From Thermatribacter sp048814795 (GTDB lineage: Bacteria; Atribacterota; Atribacteria; Atribacterales; Thermatribacteraceae): a DNA stretch of 64,000 nucleotides. Shown one piece after another: positions 1-7,994 of the stretch. Each line of letters begins with the position of its first letter. Position 1 is the first letter of the stretch. The notes beneath the pieces were generated by a model, which was not told the origin of the DNA, searched no databases, and was given only the letters and a program-made list of their open reading frames with translations. Made by a program: the position numbers and the translations under genes. The DNA is taken from positions 1,674,001 through 1,738,000 of the forward strand of contig CP184673.1 of the NCBI GenBank assembly GCA_048814795.1, in the 5' to 3' direction.

Positions 1-847
1 CTGGGCGATAAATCATTCCAGCCTGACAAAAACGGCAACCCCTGCCACAACCCCGAGCTATTTCAAGGGGAATCCTATCATGAACAATGCTTACATAAGG
101 CACCAGCATCTTTTCAGGAAAAGGTACTGCATCAAGATCTGAAACCACTCTCTTTTTAACAGGTAAAGGTGCACCTTCGGAAGCGGTTATCCTTGAAATC
201 CTATTCTGAACATCATAATAAACCTTATACCGGGAAGGAACATAAACACCTTTTATCTTAGACAACTCATCCAGTATCTTGTCTTTGCTTTCACCCCTGG
301 TCTCCTCAATCACTCGAGCAATCTCGAGCACGGCTTCTTCGGCCTCTCCAAGAAAGAAAGCATCAAAAAACTCAGCTACAGGCTCAGGGTTAAAAGCACA
401 TGGCCCTCCCCCTATAACCAGGGGTAAGTCCTCATCCCTTTCCACAGCTTTAAAAGGGATGCCAGCCAGCTCTAAAAAATACAACACATTGGTGTAGCTC
501 AACTCATACTGAAGGCTAAAACCAAGCACATCAAATTCCTTTACAGGAGTACGGCTTTCTAAAGAAAAAAGAGGAATCCCTTTTTGAAGAAGAAATTCTC
601 CCAAATCAGGCCAGGGAAGAAAGGCTCTTTCGGCACGACAGAAAGGTATTTTATTGAAAAGGTGATACAGAATTCGCAAACCAAGATGAGACATTCCAAT
701 CTCATACACATCTGGAAAGGCAAGACAAACACTCACCGAAACCCGTTGAACATCCTTTATTATTACGTTCCACTCTCTACCCAGATACCTTCCCGGTTTT
801 TTAAAACGCAAAAGTTGGTTTCCCTCGAAAAGCTCTTTTATTTCCAT
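1..847 (-). CDS. Radical SAM protein, TIGR03960-like, N-terminal part (runs off the window)
   Basis: About 282 residues are visible, read leftward from an ATG at 847; the frame stays open to the window edge, so the C-terminal half is missing. The N-terminal 200 residues look like the cobalamin-binding-like domain of this family (VCLAFPDVYEIGMSHLGLRI near residue 45, VIGGGPCAFNPEP near 145). The radical SAM cluster motif RGCGRGCRFCQAGMI (CxxxCxxC) sits at about residue 262. The start is 7 bases after the rodA stop, with GGAAAGTGAG as ribosome binding site inside the rodA end. Homologues are commonly found next to rodA/mre genes and a partner gene (TIGR03936-like) near RNase G and rplU, which would lie to the left. 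The exact substrate is unknown; a role in RNA or protein modification is inference. Confidence 0.85.
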   Translation of the reverse strand, partial: MEIKELFEGNQLLRFKKPGRYLGREWNVIIKDVQRVSVSVCLAFPDVYEIGMSHLGLRILYHLFNKIPFCRAERAFLPWPDLGEFLLQKGIPLFSLESRTPVKEFDVLGFSLQYELSYTNVLYFLELAGIPFKAVERDEDLPLVIGGGPCAFNPEPVAEFFDAFFLGEAEEAVLEIARVIEETRGESKDKILDELSKIKGVYVPSRYKVYYDVQNRISRITASEGAPLPVKKRVVSDLDAVPFPEKMLVPYVSIVHDRIPLEIARGCGRGCRFCQAGMIYRP

Positions 848-854
848 CTTTTTT

Positions 855-1937
855 TCACTCACTTTCCGTGCTACAGGCAGCAATGCGATAAATAAAAGCT
901 ATCGAAAGGAGGCTCATCATCAGCGAACTACCCCCATAGCTTACAAAAGGAAGAGGTATTCCGGTAACTGGAGCCCAACCCAGATTCATAGCTATATTTA
1001 TTGCTGACTGAAAAAGCAGAACGCTTCCTAAAAAGACGACAGCAAACTTCTCTTCCGGTTCGGGGACACTTTTTGCAATACTGAAAACAAAGTATAACAT
1101 AATCGCCAAGAGAAAAATTAACAGAAGACCTCCAACAAATCCAAACTGTTCACACCAGGAAGCAAAGATAAAATCGGTATAAGCTGCTGGTAAAAAACGC
1201 AACTGGCTTTGAGAGCCCGCAAGAAAACCTTTGCCCAAAAAGCCACCAGCCCCAACTGCAATCAGGGACTGAATAACATTGTACCCGCTACCCAGGGGAT
1301 CCCGTTGAGGATTTATGAATACCAGCAATCTCGCCTTCTGGTAGTCCTTGAGAAAAGGCCAGAAAAGAAAAAATAACGCTGCCAGCAGGGCAACTATCGT
1401 TAAAATCTTTTTTACAGAAAAACCACTGAGCAGGAGAGCAACAAACCAGATTACCACCAGCACCAGGGCAGTACCCAGATCTGGTTCGAGATAAATGAGA
1501 AAAACCGGTATTCCCGTTAAAAAAAGGGTTTTCAGGAACAAACTCCAACATCCAAACTCCTCTTCTCTTTCGGCAAGATATCCGGCCAGAAAAAAAGAAA
1601 AGGCAAGCTTTGCAAATTCCGAAGGCTGCACTGACTTAGAAAAAAGCCATCTTTTAACTCCAGTTTCATCTCCTTCTCCAAACAAAAGGACAGCAATCAG
1701 AACAAGCAACATGAAAATGTAAAGCACCCATTTCCACTCAAAAAACTTACCAACTTCCACTTTCCTGACAACTAACCAAAAAAGTAACCATCCTATAGCT
1801 GCCCACAGAGCCTGTCTACCGTAAAAGCTTTCCAGGGAAAATCCTCTATCCCGCAGGGGGTCAACACTGTATACGGCAAACAACCCACACACGGTTAAAA
1901 CAATTGCGACCAACAAAAGCCAATTTCTTTTAGTCAT
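855..1937 (-). CDS. rodA: RodA, SEDS peptidoglycan glycosyltransferase
   Basis: A 360-residue polytopic membrane protein of the FtsW/RodA/SpoVE (SEDS) family, of usual length. About ten hydrophobic segments are visible, and the family signature TGIPLPFVSYGGSSLMMSLL lies near residue 330. RodA polymerises lipid II glycan strands for the elongasome together with a class B PBP. It starts 8 bases inside the end of mrdA (ATG at 1937; GGGGAGAGG just upstream), the usual coupling of RodA with PBP2. The neighbours mreC, mreD and mrdA support assignment as RodA rather than FtsW. Confidence 0.95.
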   Translation of the reverse strand: MTKRNWLLLVAIVLTVCGLFAVYSVDPLRDRGFSLESFYGRQALWAAIGWLLFWLVVRKVEVGKFFEWKWVLYIFMLLVLIAVLLFGEGDETGVKRWLFSKSVQPSEFAKLAFSFFLAGYLAEREEEFGCWSLFLKTLFLTGIPVFLIYLEPDLGTALVLVVIWFVALLLSGFSVKKILTIVALLAALFFLFWPFLKDYQKARLLVFINPQRDPLGSGYNVIQSLIAVGAGGFLGKGFLAGSQSQLRFLPAAYTDFIFASWCEQFGFVGGLLLIFLLAIMLYFVFSIAKSVPEPEEKFAVVFLGSVLLFQSAINIAMNLGWAPVTGIPLPFVSYGGSSLMMSLLSIAFIYRIAACSTESE

Positions 1938-3666
1938 GAACCTCTCCCCTGTTCTTCAACCACCACTCAATCATGGCCCGAGCGACATTTGCTGCCTGTC
2001 CACTTCCATCTCCACCATGTTCTATCATAACCACAAAAGCAAATTCAGGCTGGTCAACAGGAAAAAAACCGGCAAACCAGGAATGGTCTTCACCATGAGG
2101 ATTTTGAGCAGTACCGGTCTTAGCCGCCAGATCTATTCCCAAATCAGAACAGACTTTCCCCGTACCCTCCTTGACTACAAGTCGCATCCCTTCTATAACT
2201 TTCGTCCAGGTCGTCTTTTTGAAAGAAGCCACTTTTTTGCAAGAAGGTTCGAACATCAGCATCTCCCCCCTTTGACTATCAATAACTCTATCCAAAAGAT
2301 GAGGCTGGCAGAAAACTCCTCGATTGGCCAGAATACAGATCATCCTGTAAATTTCAAGAGGAGTTACCATCAAATAACCCTGCCCTATGGCAAGATTGAA
2401 AGTATCACCCGGATACCACGCCTCTCCATACTGACGCTTTTTCCAGATCGGATCGGGGAAAAAGCCCCCAATTTCACCAGGTAAATCGATCCCAGTAGGC
2501 GAACCAAAACCCAGCAAACGAGCATATTTTTCAAGTTTTTCAACTCCCAACTGAAGACCCAGTTGATAAAAAACAACGTTGCAGGATTGGGCAATGGCTT
2601 CCTCAAAGGAAACTTTTCCATGCCCTCCTCTTTTCCAACAGGGATATTTCCAATCATTGTATTCAAAATACCCTGGGCAGAAAAAGATCTTTTCATCCAG
2701 ATCTGGTATTTCCTCGGCTGCAGCAAGAGCAACAAGAAGCTTAAAAACTGAACCAGGGGGGTAGAGAGCCTGAACCGCCCGGTTAGTCAGCGGAAATGAT
2801 GGATCCTTAGAGAGCGCATCCCACTCATCTTTCGACATTCCCTTACTCAGTTTGTTAGGATCAAAGGCAGGAGAGCTGACCAAAGAGAAAATCGCTCCTG
2901 TACGAGGATTCCCAGCAATGATAACTCCCCTTTTACCCTCCAGCAAATTCATACAAAACTCCTGAAAAGCCAGGTCCAAAGTAAGTACTATTGAATTCTT
3001 GAAGCGGGGGGGCTGGTTTTCCAAAACTCTTAGTACTTTTCCTTTGGCATCCACTTCCAACTTTTTAAACCCTTTTTCACCTCGAAGCAATTTATCATAG
3101 AAAAGCTCTACGCCTCCTTTGCCTGAAAAATCCTGAACATCATAGTCCCCAGCCTGAACTTCCTGAGAAGTAACCTTCCCCACATAACCTACAATATGAA
3201 AAGTACTCTCCCCATGAGGATAAAAACGTAAAGGAATTGTCTCTATGGAAAGTCCCGGCAAATCCTGGTAAGCTTCCTCAAAACTTATCACTTCTTCAAG
3301 ACTTAAATTTTCACATAAAACCCACTCATTTGCCGAACGCTGTTTGGGAGTAATAATAATTCTGTCTTTAAAAAGGGTCTTAAGTTTTGACATAGCTTCC
3401 TCAAGACTCAAACCACCAGGATGAAAAACGATTTGAAACCGTGGCACATCCTCAGCCAGAATCTCACCGTTACGATCGTAAATAATCCCACGAGGAGCGC
3501 GCAGCTCAACAATCCTGACCCGATTAGCTTCCGACTTTTCCTTAAAGAACTCTCCCTGTAAAACACTGACCTGCCAGAGCCTTACCGAAAGCATCACAAA
3601 AATAATTCCCAGCGCCCAGATCAGAATCTCTATTTTCCGATTTAAAACTGTTTTCTGGTTCTCCAC
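1930..3666 (-). CDS. mrdA: Penicillin-binding protein 2 (class B transpeptidase)
   Basis: Monofunctional D,D-transpeptidase of the elongasome. After a short cytoplasmic tail and one membrane helix (about residues 10-35) come the pedestal domain (LRAPRGIIYDRNG) and the transpeptidase domain with all three active-site motifs: SVFK at about 306, SCN at about 362, and KTG (AAKTGTAQ) at about 517. I place the start at a GTG (3666), four bases after the mreD stop and 10 bases behind GGAGGAG. An upstream ATG at 3702 would overlap mreD by 32 bases and lacks a good binding site. Around 578 residues, normal for PBP2. Partner of RodA encoded next. Confidence 0.93.
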   Translation of the reverse strand: MENQKTVLNRKIEILIWALGIIFVMLSVRLWQVSVLQGEFFKEKSEANRVRIVELRAPRGIIYDRNGEILAEDVPRFQIVFHPGGLSLEEAMSKLKTLFKDRIIITPKQRSANEWVLCENLSLEEVISFEEAYQDLPGLSIETIPLRFYPHGESTFHIVGYVGKVTSQEVQAGDYDVQDFSGKGGVELFYDKLLRGEKGFKKLEVDAKGKVLRVLENQPPRFKNSIVLTLDLAFQEFCMNLLEGKRGVIIAGNPRTGAIFSLVSSPAFDPNKLSKGMSKDEWDALSKDPSFPLTNRAVQALYPPGSVFKLLVALAAAEEIPDLDEKIFFCPGYFEYNDWKYPCWKRGGHGKVSFEEAIAQSCNVVFYQLGLQLGVEKLEKYARLLGFGSPTGIDLPGEIGGFFPDPIWKKRQYGEAWYPGDTFNLAIGQGYLMVTPLEIYRMICILANRGVFCQPHLLDRVIDSQRGEMLMFEPSCKKVASFKKTTWTKVIEGMRLVVKEGTGKVCSDLGIDLAAKTGTAQNPHGEDHSWFAGFFPVDQPEFAFVVMIEHGGDGSGQAANVARAMIEWWLKNRGEVHD

Positions 3667-3670
3667 CTTC

Positions 3671-4150
3671 TCAACGCTCCTCCATACCAGACTCTCCCAC
3701 AAAAAAGAAAATCAGCAGATATCCAGCAACCAGGTTTAGGAAAAGAGTCAAAAAAGGAAAATGCTGAAAAAGAGGTTCCTTGCCCCAAGTCAGAAGAAAG
3801 ACCGCAAACCTATCAAGAAAGGTTTCAACAACTACCAGAAAAGTCAAAAGCATATAAAGTGATATACCAGAAAAGAACTCTAACCAGAGAGCAGCTATAA
3901 AAAAGAAAAAACTGGTTTTAAAAAGGAAACTTCCAAAAGTAGCGAAAGAAAAAATGTCCAACAAAAAGCCAGATAAAACGCAAATACTCAAGCCTGACCA
4001 GTTTCTCTTTAAAACACAGAGCACAACCAGAAAGGGAAGGAATGAAAAATTTCGAAAAAACCCTCCCCAAGAACCCAAAAACACAAAAAACATTACTTGA
4101 GCTGCTAAAACTCCAGCTACAAGACAATTGTATTTTGATACCAACTTCAC
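3671..4150 (-). CDS. mreD: Rod shape-determining protein MreD
   Basis: A 159-residue, very hydrophobic protein with about five transmembrane segments, the size and composition expected of MreD. Sequence conservation in this family is low; the call rests mainly on topology and on the mreC-mreD-mrdA-rodA order. MreD is an integral membrane component of the elongasome that links MreC/MreB to PBP2-RodA. It begins six bases after the mreC stop. No mreB is in the window. Confidence 0.85.
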   Translation of the reverse strand: MKLVSKYNCLVAGVLAAQVMFFVFLGSWGGFFRNFSFLPFLVVLCVLKRNWSGLSICVLSGFLLDIFSFATFGSFLFKTSFFFFIAALWLEFFSGISLYMLLTFLVVVETFLDRFAVFLLTWGKEPLFQHFPFLTLFLNLVAGYLLIFFFVGESGMEER

Positions 4151-4156
4151 AGGGCT

Positions 4157-4954
4157 TCAGTCCTTCTCGCTAACAACCACAAAAACTCTACTCAGAGAAC
4201 TAAAACTACAGTTAGGACGCAAAACCACTTCTTTAAAGAGCTGACCTGGCCTCTCTACTACATTTTCTACTCTTCCCACTACTATACCCCTGGGTATACC
4301 CTCACCAATTCCAGAAGTTACCACCAGATCACCTTTTCGCACCTCAGCATCCCGGGGTATATATTCAAGGTTGCAAAAGCCACTACCATTCCCTACCACC
4401 ATCCCAATTTCTCTGGTTCTTTGCACCAGAACACCTACCGCAAAAGAGGGGCTCAGAATTGTCCTGACCACTGCATAACTGCGATATACTCTCTCAACTC
4501 GCCCAACCAGTCCCTCATAAGTAACTACTGGCAGGCCCTTTTTAATTCCCTGTCTTTCCCCTGCGTCTATAATTAAAGTTCCCAACCACTCTTCAGGATC
4601 GCTTCCGATCACCTGAGCGGGTACAATTTCAAAGGGTACTTTCCTCTCTAACTCTTGAGCTTCAACCGCAATTTCGAGTTCTCGAATTTTCTCTCGCAAC
4701 AAAGAATTTTCATTTTCCAGAATTCCCACTTCCATCCTGAGCCTCCGGTTTTCCTCAAAGAGAATCCTTTTCGAAGCAAAATAAGCACAAACCTTGAAAA
4801 AAGATTCCCTGACCACCAGGCCTCCCTGATAAAACCCTTTGTTCACTACACGCCACTCTTCGAGAAAGGAGATTCCGCCCCTCAAAATCGAGAAAACAAA
4901 TAGCTGGAAAGAAATAACTGCGATCACGGCTCCCACAAGATATATTTTCTTCAT
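4157..4954 (-). CDS. mreC: Rod shape-determining protein MreC
   Basis: Bitopic membrane protein: an N-terminal helix (residues about 5-27), then a coiled coil rich in Glu/Arg/Leu (about 60-100), then the beta-barrel domain with VIGSDPEEWLGTLIIDAGE and GDLVVTSGIGEGIPRGIVVG, both typical of MreC. It organises the elongasome on the outer face of the cytoplasmic membrane. I use the ATG at 4954, which forms an ATGA overlap with the apbE stop and sits 9 bases after AGAGGA; a GTG two codons upstream is too close to that site. About 265 residues, normal length. Confidence 0.92.
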   Translation of the reverse strand: MKKIYLVGAVIAVISFQLFVFSILRGGISFLEEWRVVNKGFYQGGLVVRESFFKVCAYFASKRILFEENRRLRMEVGILENENSLLREKIRELEIAVEAQELERKVPFEIVPAQVIGSDPEEWLGTLIIDAGERQGIKKGLPVVTYEGLVGRVERVYRSYAVVRTILSPSFAVGVLVQRTREIGMVVGNGSGFCNLEYIPRDAEVRKGDLVVTSGIGEGIPRGIVVGRVENVVERPGQLFKEVVLRPNCSFSSLSRVFVVVSEKD

Positions 4955-5979
4955 AAGCACGAATCCTCTTTCAACAAATGATAGCTAATTTTCTTAGCAG
5001 TTTTGAACTTAAATTTGCTAAGCATATTTGATGTAATCAAAACCTCGCCTTCGGCATCAACAATACATATTCCAACTTCCGGGAAGCTTTGCATAACCAA
5101 GGAAAGCGCCGCTTTGCCTCCAGCCATCAAAGCAGTGGCCAGAACATCACTCAAAGCTCCCTCCTCAGAAATCACGGTTGCGCTTCGAAAATCCCTGCAG
5201 GGAAAACCAGTAAAGGGGTTCAAGATGTGAAAGTATCTCTTCCCATCAGAAACGAAAAAGCGAAAGTAATCTCCAGAAGTTGCTACCGCCCCCTCTTTTA
5301 GACTGACACTGCCAATAATACCCTCACCACGAGGATCTTTAATACCAATGTTAAACTCTTTCCCCCTTACCAGGACAGTACCCCCCACATTTATCAAAAA
5401 GACTGGAACTTCTATTTCACGAAAAAGCAACGATATCCTATCAGCAAGGTACCCTTTGCCAATACCTCCAAGATCAATCCCAGCCGAACCCAAAAGTTGA
5501 GCTTCGTTAGTCTCAAGATCGACTAACAAGCTGGTATTCTGGATATCCAGAACAAGTTTCCGCAAAACTTCCTTGTCTGGAACCGACGGCTTATCATCAG
5601 AAAAACCCCAGGCATCCACCAAAGAAGCCACAAAAGGATTAAAGTACCCTCCAGTTTTTTGCTTCAGAGAGATTGCCTTCTGCAAAACAATTACAGTATC
5701 AGGAGAAAGTTTGACCTTTTGCCAAGAATTATTCAAGATAAAAATTTCGCTCTCCGGAGAAAAACGGTTCCATTTCCTATCAAGCTCTTTGACCAGCCCC
5801 TCGATTTGGGATTTAAGCCTATCAAGATCACGAGCTCCAGCTCTAACCTCAATGAAGGAATCAAAGCCCGTAAGATAAAAGGACTCCAGGGGAAAGTCCT
5901 TAATCTTCCAGAAAACAAAAACCAGAAAAACTATCAGAAAAAGAAAGCCCAAAGACCAGCCTGCAAGCTTGTAGTTCAT
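4951..5979 (-). CDS. apbE: FAD:protein FMN transferase (ApbE), membrane anchored
   Basis: ApbE family enzyme that attaches FMN covalently to Thr/Ser of target flavoproteins such as Rnf or Nqr subunits. The 342-residue protein has an N-terminal hydrophobic anchor (about residues 6-24) without a lipobox cysteine, then the ApbE fold with the signature DLGGIGKGYLAD near residue 175 and FHILNPFTGFPC near 265 in the metal/FAD-binding half. No Rnf or Nqr target is present in the window. It overlaps amrS upstream by an ATGA and mreC downstream by an ATGA, so it is in one operon with the AMMECR1 pair and the cell-shape genes. Confidence 0.9.
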   Translation of the reverse strand: MNYKLAGWSLGFLFLIVFLVFVFWKIKDFPLESFYLTGFDSFIEVRAGARDLDRLKSQIEGLVKELDRKWNRFSPESEIFILNNSWQKVKLSPDTVIVLQKAISLKQKTGGYFNPFVASLVDAWGFSDDKPSVPDKEVLRKLVLDIQNTSLLVDLETNEAQLLGSAGIDLGGIGKGYLADRISLLFREIEVPVFLINVGGTVLVRGKEFNIGIKDPRGEGIIGSVSLKEGAVATSGDYFRFFVSDGKRYFHILNPFTGFPCRDFRSATVISEEGALSDVLATALMAGGKAALSLVMQSFPEVGICIVDAEGEVLITSNMLSKFKFKTAKKISYHLLKEDSCL

Positions 5980-6977
5980 TGCTTAACTACAATAGGAAGA
6001 GACTGCCCACAAAACGCACAGCGATTTCCCTCAAGACCCTCACAGCTAACTCTATAACCACTTCTCCTTATAACTGCATTTCCACAAGAAGAACAATAAG
6101 TGGTGGAAGTTTTGTCTTCGATCACATTTCCCAGGTAAACATAATGAAGTTTCTGCAAAGCTATTTCATAAGCTTTTTGCAACAAAGAAAGCGATGTAGG
6201 AGGCAGATTAAGCCGATAAGCAGGAAAATAGCGGGAAATGTGTAACGGTATGTCAGGGCTCAGCTCAGAAATCCAGTTTATCATTCTCTCAAAAGATTCA
6301 AAATCATCATTCAAACCACCAACCAGAAGATGGGTAATCTCAATATGTACTCCCTTCTGATAAGCAAATTTTATAGTTCTGAGTACTGGCTCCAGTTTAC
6401 CCCCACAGACTTTTCTATAAAAATTATCGTCAAAAGATTTAAGGTCTATGTTCATAGCGTCAACCAAAGGTAGAATTTCTTCAAGGGGCTGTTCTTCAAT
6501 ATATCCATTGGTTACCAGGACGTTGACCAATCCCTCTTTTTTGGCCAAAGAAGCAGTGTCAAAAACATATTCCCAGAAAACAAAAGGTTCGTTATAGGTA
6601 TAAGCAATACCTACCGAATTATATCTAAGGGCTAGTTCAACAGCTTTTTGAGGCGAAAGCTCTTTCAGAGGAAAGCCAACCGCAGAACCCTGAGATATCT
6701 CCCAGTTTTGACAAAACAAACAGTGTAAATTACAACCCACACTCCCCAAAGAGAGGATGGAAGTGCCTGGCAAAAAGTGATACAAAGGTTTTTTCTCTAT
6801 TGGGTCCATGGCTAAGGAAGCGATTTTACCATAAGTAAGGGTGAAAAGCGTCCCTTCTCGATTCTCTCTGACTCCACAATTACCTCGTTTGTTTTCATCA
6901 ATAAAACATCTATGAGGGCAGAGCAAGCAACGCACCCGTCTATTCTCAAGTCTTTCGAAAAAGCGGGCTTCCTTCAT
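5976..6977 (-). CDS. amrS: AmmeMemoRadiSam system radical SAM enzyme
   Basis: Radical SAM protein of 333 residues matching the AmrS/PflA-like family. An N-terminal cysteine cluster (CLLCPHRC ... RGNCGVRE, about residues 18-38) precedes the SAM cluster motif SVGCNLHCLFCQNWEIS (CxxxCxxC) near residue 85. The C-terminus has a zinc-ribbon-like CSSCG ... CAFCG pair (about 293-325), which is characteristic of the longer form. The substrate of this family is not established. It follows amrA with a 4-base overlap, the conserved pairing for this system; the third member, a Memo-like protein (AmrB), is not in this window. Confidence 0.9.
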   Translation of the reverse strand: MKEARFFERLENRRVRCLLCPHRCFIDENKRGNCGVRENREGTLFTLTYGKIASLAMDPIEKKPLYHFLPGTSILSLGSVGCNLHCLFCQNWEISQGSAVGFPLKELSPQKAVELALRYNSVGIAYTYNEPFVFWEYVFDTASLAKKEGLVNVLVTNGYIEEQPLEEILPLVDAMNIDLKSFDDNFYRKVCGGKLEPVLRTIKFAYQKGVHIEITHLLVGGLNDDFESFERMINWISELSPDIPLHISRYFPAYRLNLPPTSLSLLQKAYEIALQKLHYVYLGNVIEDKTSTTYCSSCGNAVIRRSGYRVSCEGLEGNRCAFCGQSLPIVVKQ

Positions 6978-7531
6978 AGATAATCGTTCCTGTAAAACCT
7001 TTCTACTGTAAAGCGATAGATTTTTACCGGTTCATGAGGAGCAATACCAGCTTTAGCCTTAGCAATCCGGATTTGTTCCTCAACCGTGTCGACGCCCTCT
7101 ATATCCGGTAATAATAATCCTTTCCTAAAGCCGCTTTCCACAATAATCCCAAACTTGCGGGGGTCCAGCTCTTCAATGTTCTCCACCAGTTCAGGAGTAG
7201 AGAGAACATCCACAGAAATGCTCAGTAAAGCAAGCTCTTCAGGCCTCACCGGGGGAAAGCGCGGATCCTCGAAAGCAGCTGCTACTGCATTATGAATAAC
7301 CTCCAGGGCAAGGTTTTCTTGTTGAGGCACAAAAGTCCCCACACATCCCCTTAACCTGCCATCCTTCTTAAGGGAAACAAAAGCGCCTCTCCTTTCGGTC
7401 AACAAACCAGGATGAATGTCCTGAGGTAGAGGCATAATTGATCCCTTTTCCAAGAAATAAGCAATTGAGCGATAGGCAAGATCGGTTATATCCTTCCCAA
7501 ATCTGTAATCCCTACGATGATGAGTACTCAC
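6974..7531 (-). CDS. amrA: AMMECR1-domain protein (AmmeMemoRadiSam system protein A)
   Basis: A 185-residue AMMECR1-domain protein. Recognisable motifs are RRGAFVSLKKDGRLRGCVGT (about residues 47-66), PRFPPVRPEEL, SISVDVLSTPE and KGLLLPDIEGVDTVEEQ. The fold is thought to bind a nucleotide or a substrate of the neighbouring radical SAM enzyme, but the function is unproven. The GTG start overlaps the stop of the upstream YqgF-like gene (GTGA), and the end overlaps amrS by 4 bases, so all three are translationally coupled. Confidence 0.9.
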   Translation of the reverse strand: MSTHHRRDYRFGKDITDLAYRSIAYFLEKGSIMPLPQDIHPGLLTERRGAFVSLKKDGRLRGCVGTFVPQQENLALEVIHNAVAAAFEDPRFPPVRPEELALLSISVDVLSTPELVENIEELDPRKFGIIVESGFRKGLLLPDIEGVDTVEEQIRIAKAKAGIAPHEPVKIYRFTVERFYRNDYL

Positions 7532-7947
7532 AAATTTTCCTCCTCCTGAATCAGTTCAAGAAACCTCCGCCCAATAACTACAGCTTGCCAGTCATCAAAG
7601 CCTTTCTCGGGAAAGAGCAAAGAAAGAGGAATAAATCTGCGCCATCCCCGAGGAGGATTTTCACAAAAGTAAAGCCTTCTCGCTTCCTCGCTGCTTCCTC
7701 TTTCATCAACAAGTGTGTAAGAAATTTCTTTTTGCCTAAGAAAATCAATAATCCTCTCCTTCCCGGTGCCACTGCCAACCACAACCCTGAGAAACTTACG
7801 TTCTGAGCTTATTTTACCATACCAGGAAGTAAACTCGGAAAACGATAAAATAGCCCTGAACACCACATTGCCTTTCAGATCAAGAATAGCTATTCCAATC
7901 TTTTCTCTACCAGGATCAATAGCCAGTATCAACTTTTGAGAATTCAT
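7528..7947 (-). CDS. YqgF/RuvC-like RNase H-fold protein
   Basis: A 139-residue protein that opens with LILAIDPGREKIGIAILD, the first strand and Asp of the YqgF/RuvC resolvase-type RNase H fold. A middle strand VVVGSGTGKERIIDFLRQ and YTLVDERGSSEEARRLYF (a YqgF-like DER/SS-EA segment) follow, and the C-terminal GFDDWQAVVIGRRFL supplies a candidate third acidic site. It is not the canonical 16S-processing YqgF, which is more conserved; I read it as a diverged paralogue, possibly a nuclease. The gene starts only 8 bases after the T-tract of the hydrogenase terminator, so it has little room for its own promoter. Confidence 0.6.
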   Translation of the reverse strand: MNSQKLILAIDPGREKIGIAILDLKGNVVFRAILSFSEFTSWYGKISSERKFLRVVVGSGTGKERIIDFLRQKEISYTLVDERGSSEEARRLYFCENPPRGWRRFIPLSLLFPEKGFDDWQAVVIGRRFLELIQEEENL

Positions 7948-7954
7948 AAGACAT

Positions 7955-7981
7955 AAAAAAAGCCCCCTTAACGGGGGCTTT
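7955..7981 (-). terminator. Intrinsic terminator of the hydrogenase operon
   Basis: A perfect 9-bp stem (AAAGCCCCC at 7959-7967 against GGGGGCTTT at 7973-7981) with a 5-base loop, followed on the minus strand by a run of seven T. It lies 14 bases after the hydA stop. Geometry is textbook for a Rho-independent terminator read leftward. Confidence 0.93.
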
Positions 7982-7994
7982 AATCAAACCCAGC

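Noticed and set aside
1936..2484. 182-codon plus-strand frame opposite mrdA
   Set aside because: It lies wholly antisense to a well-supported PBP2 gene with all catalytic motifs.
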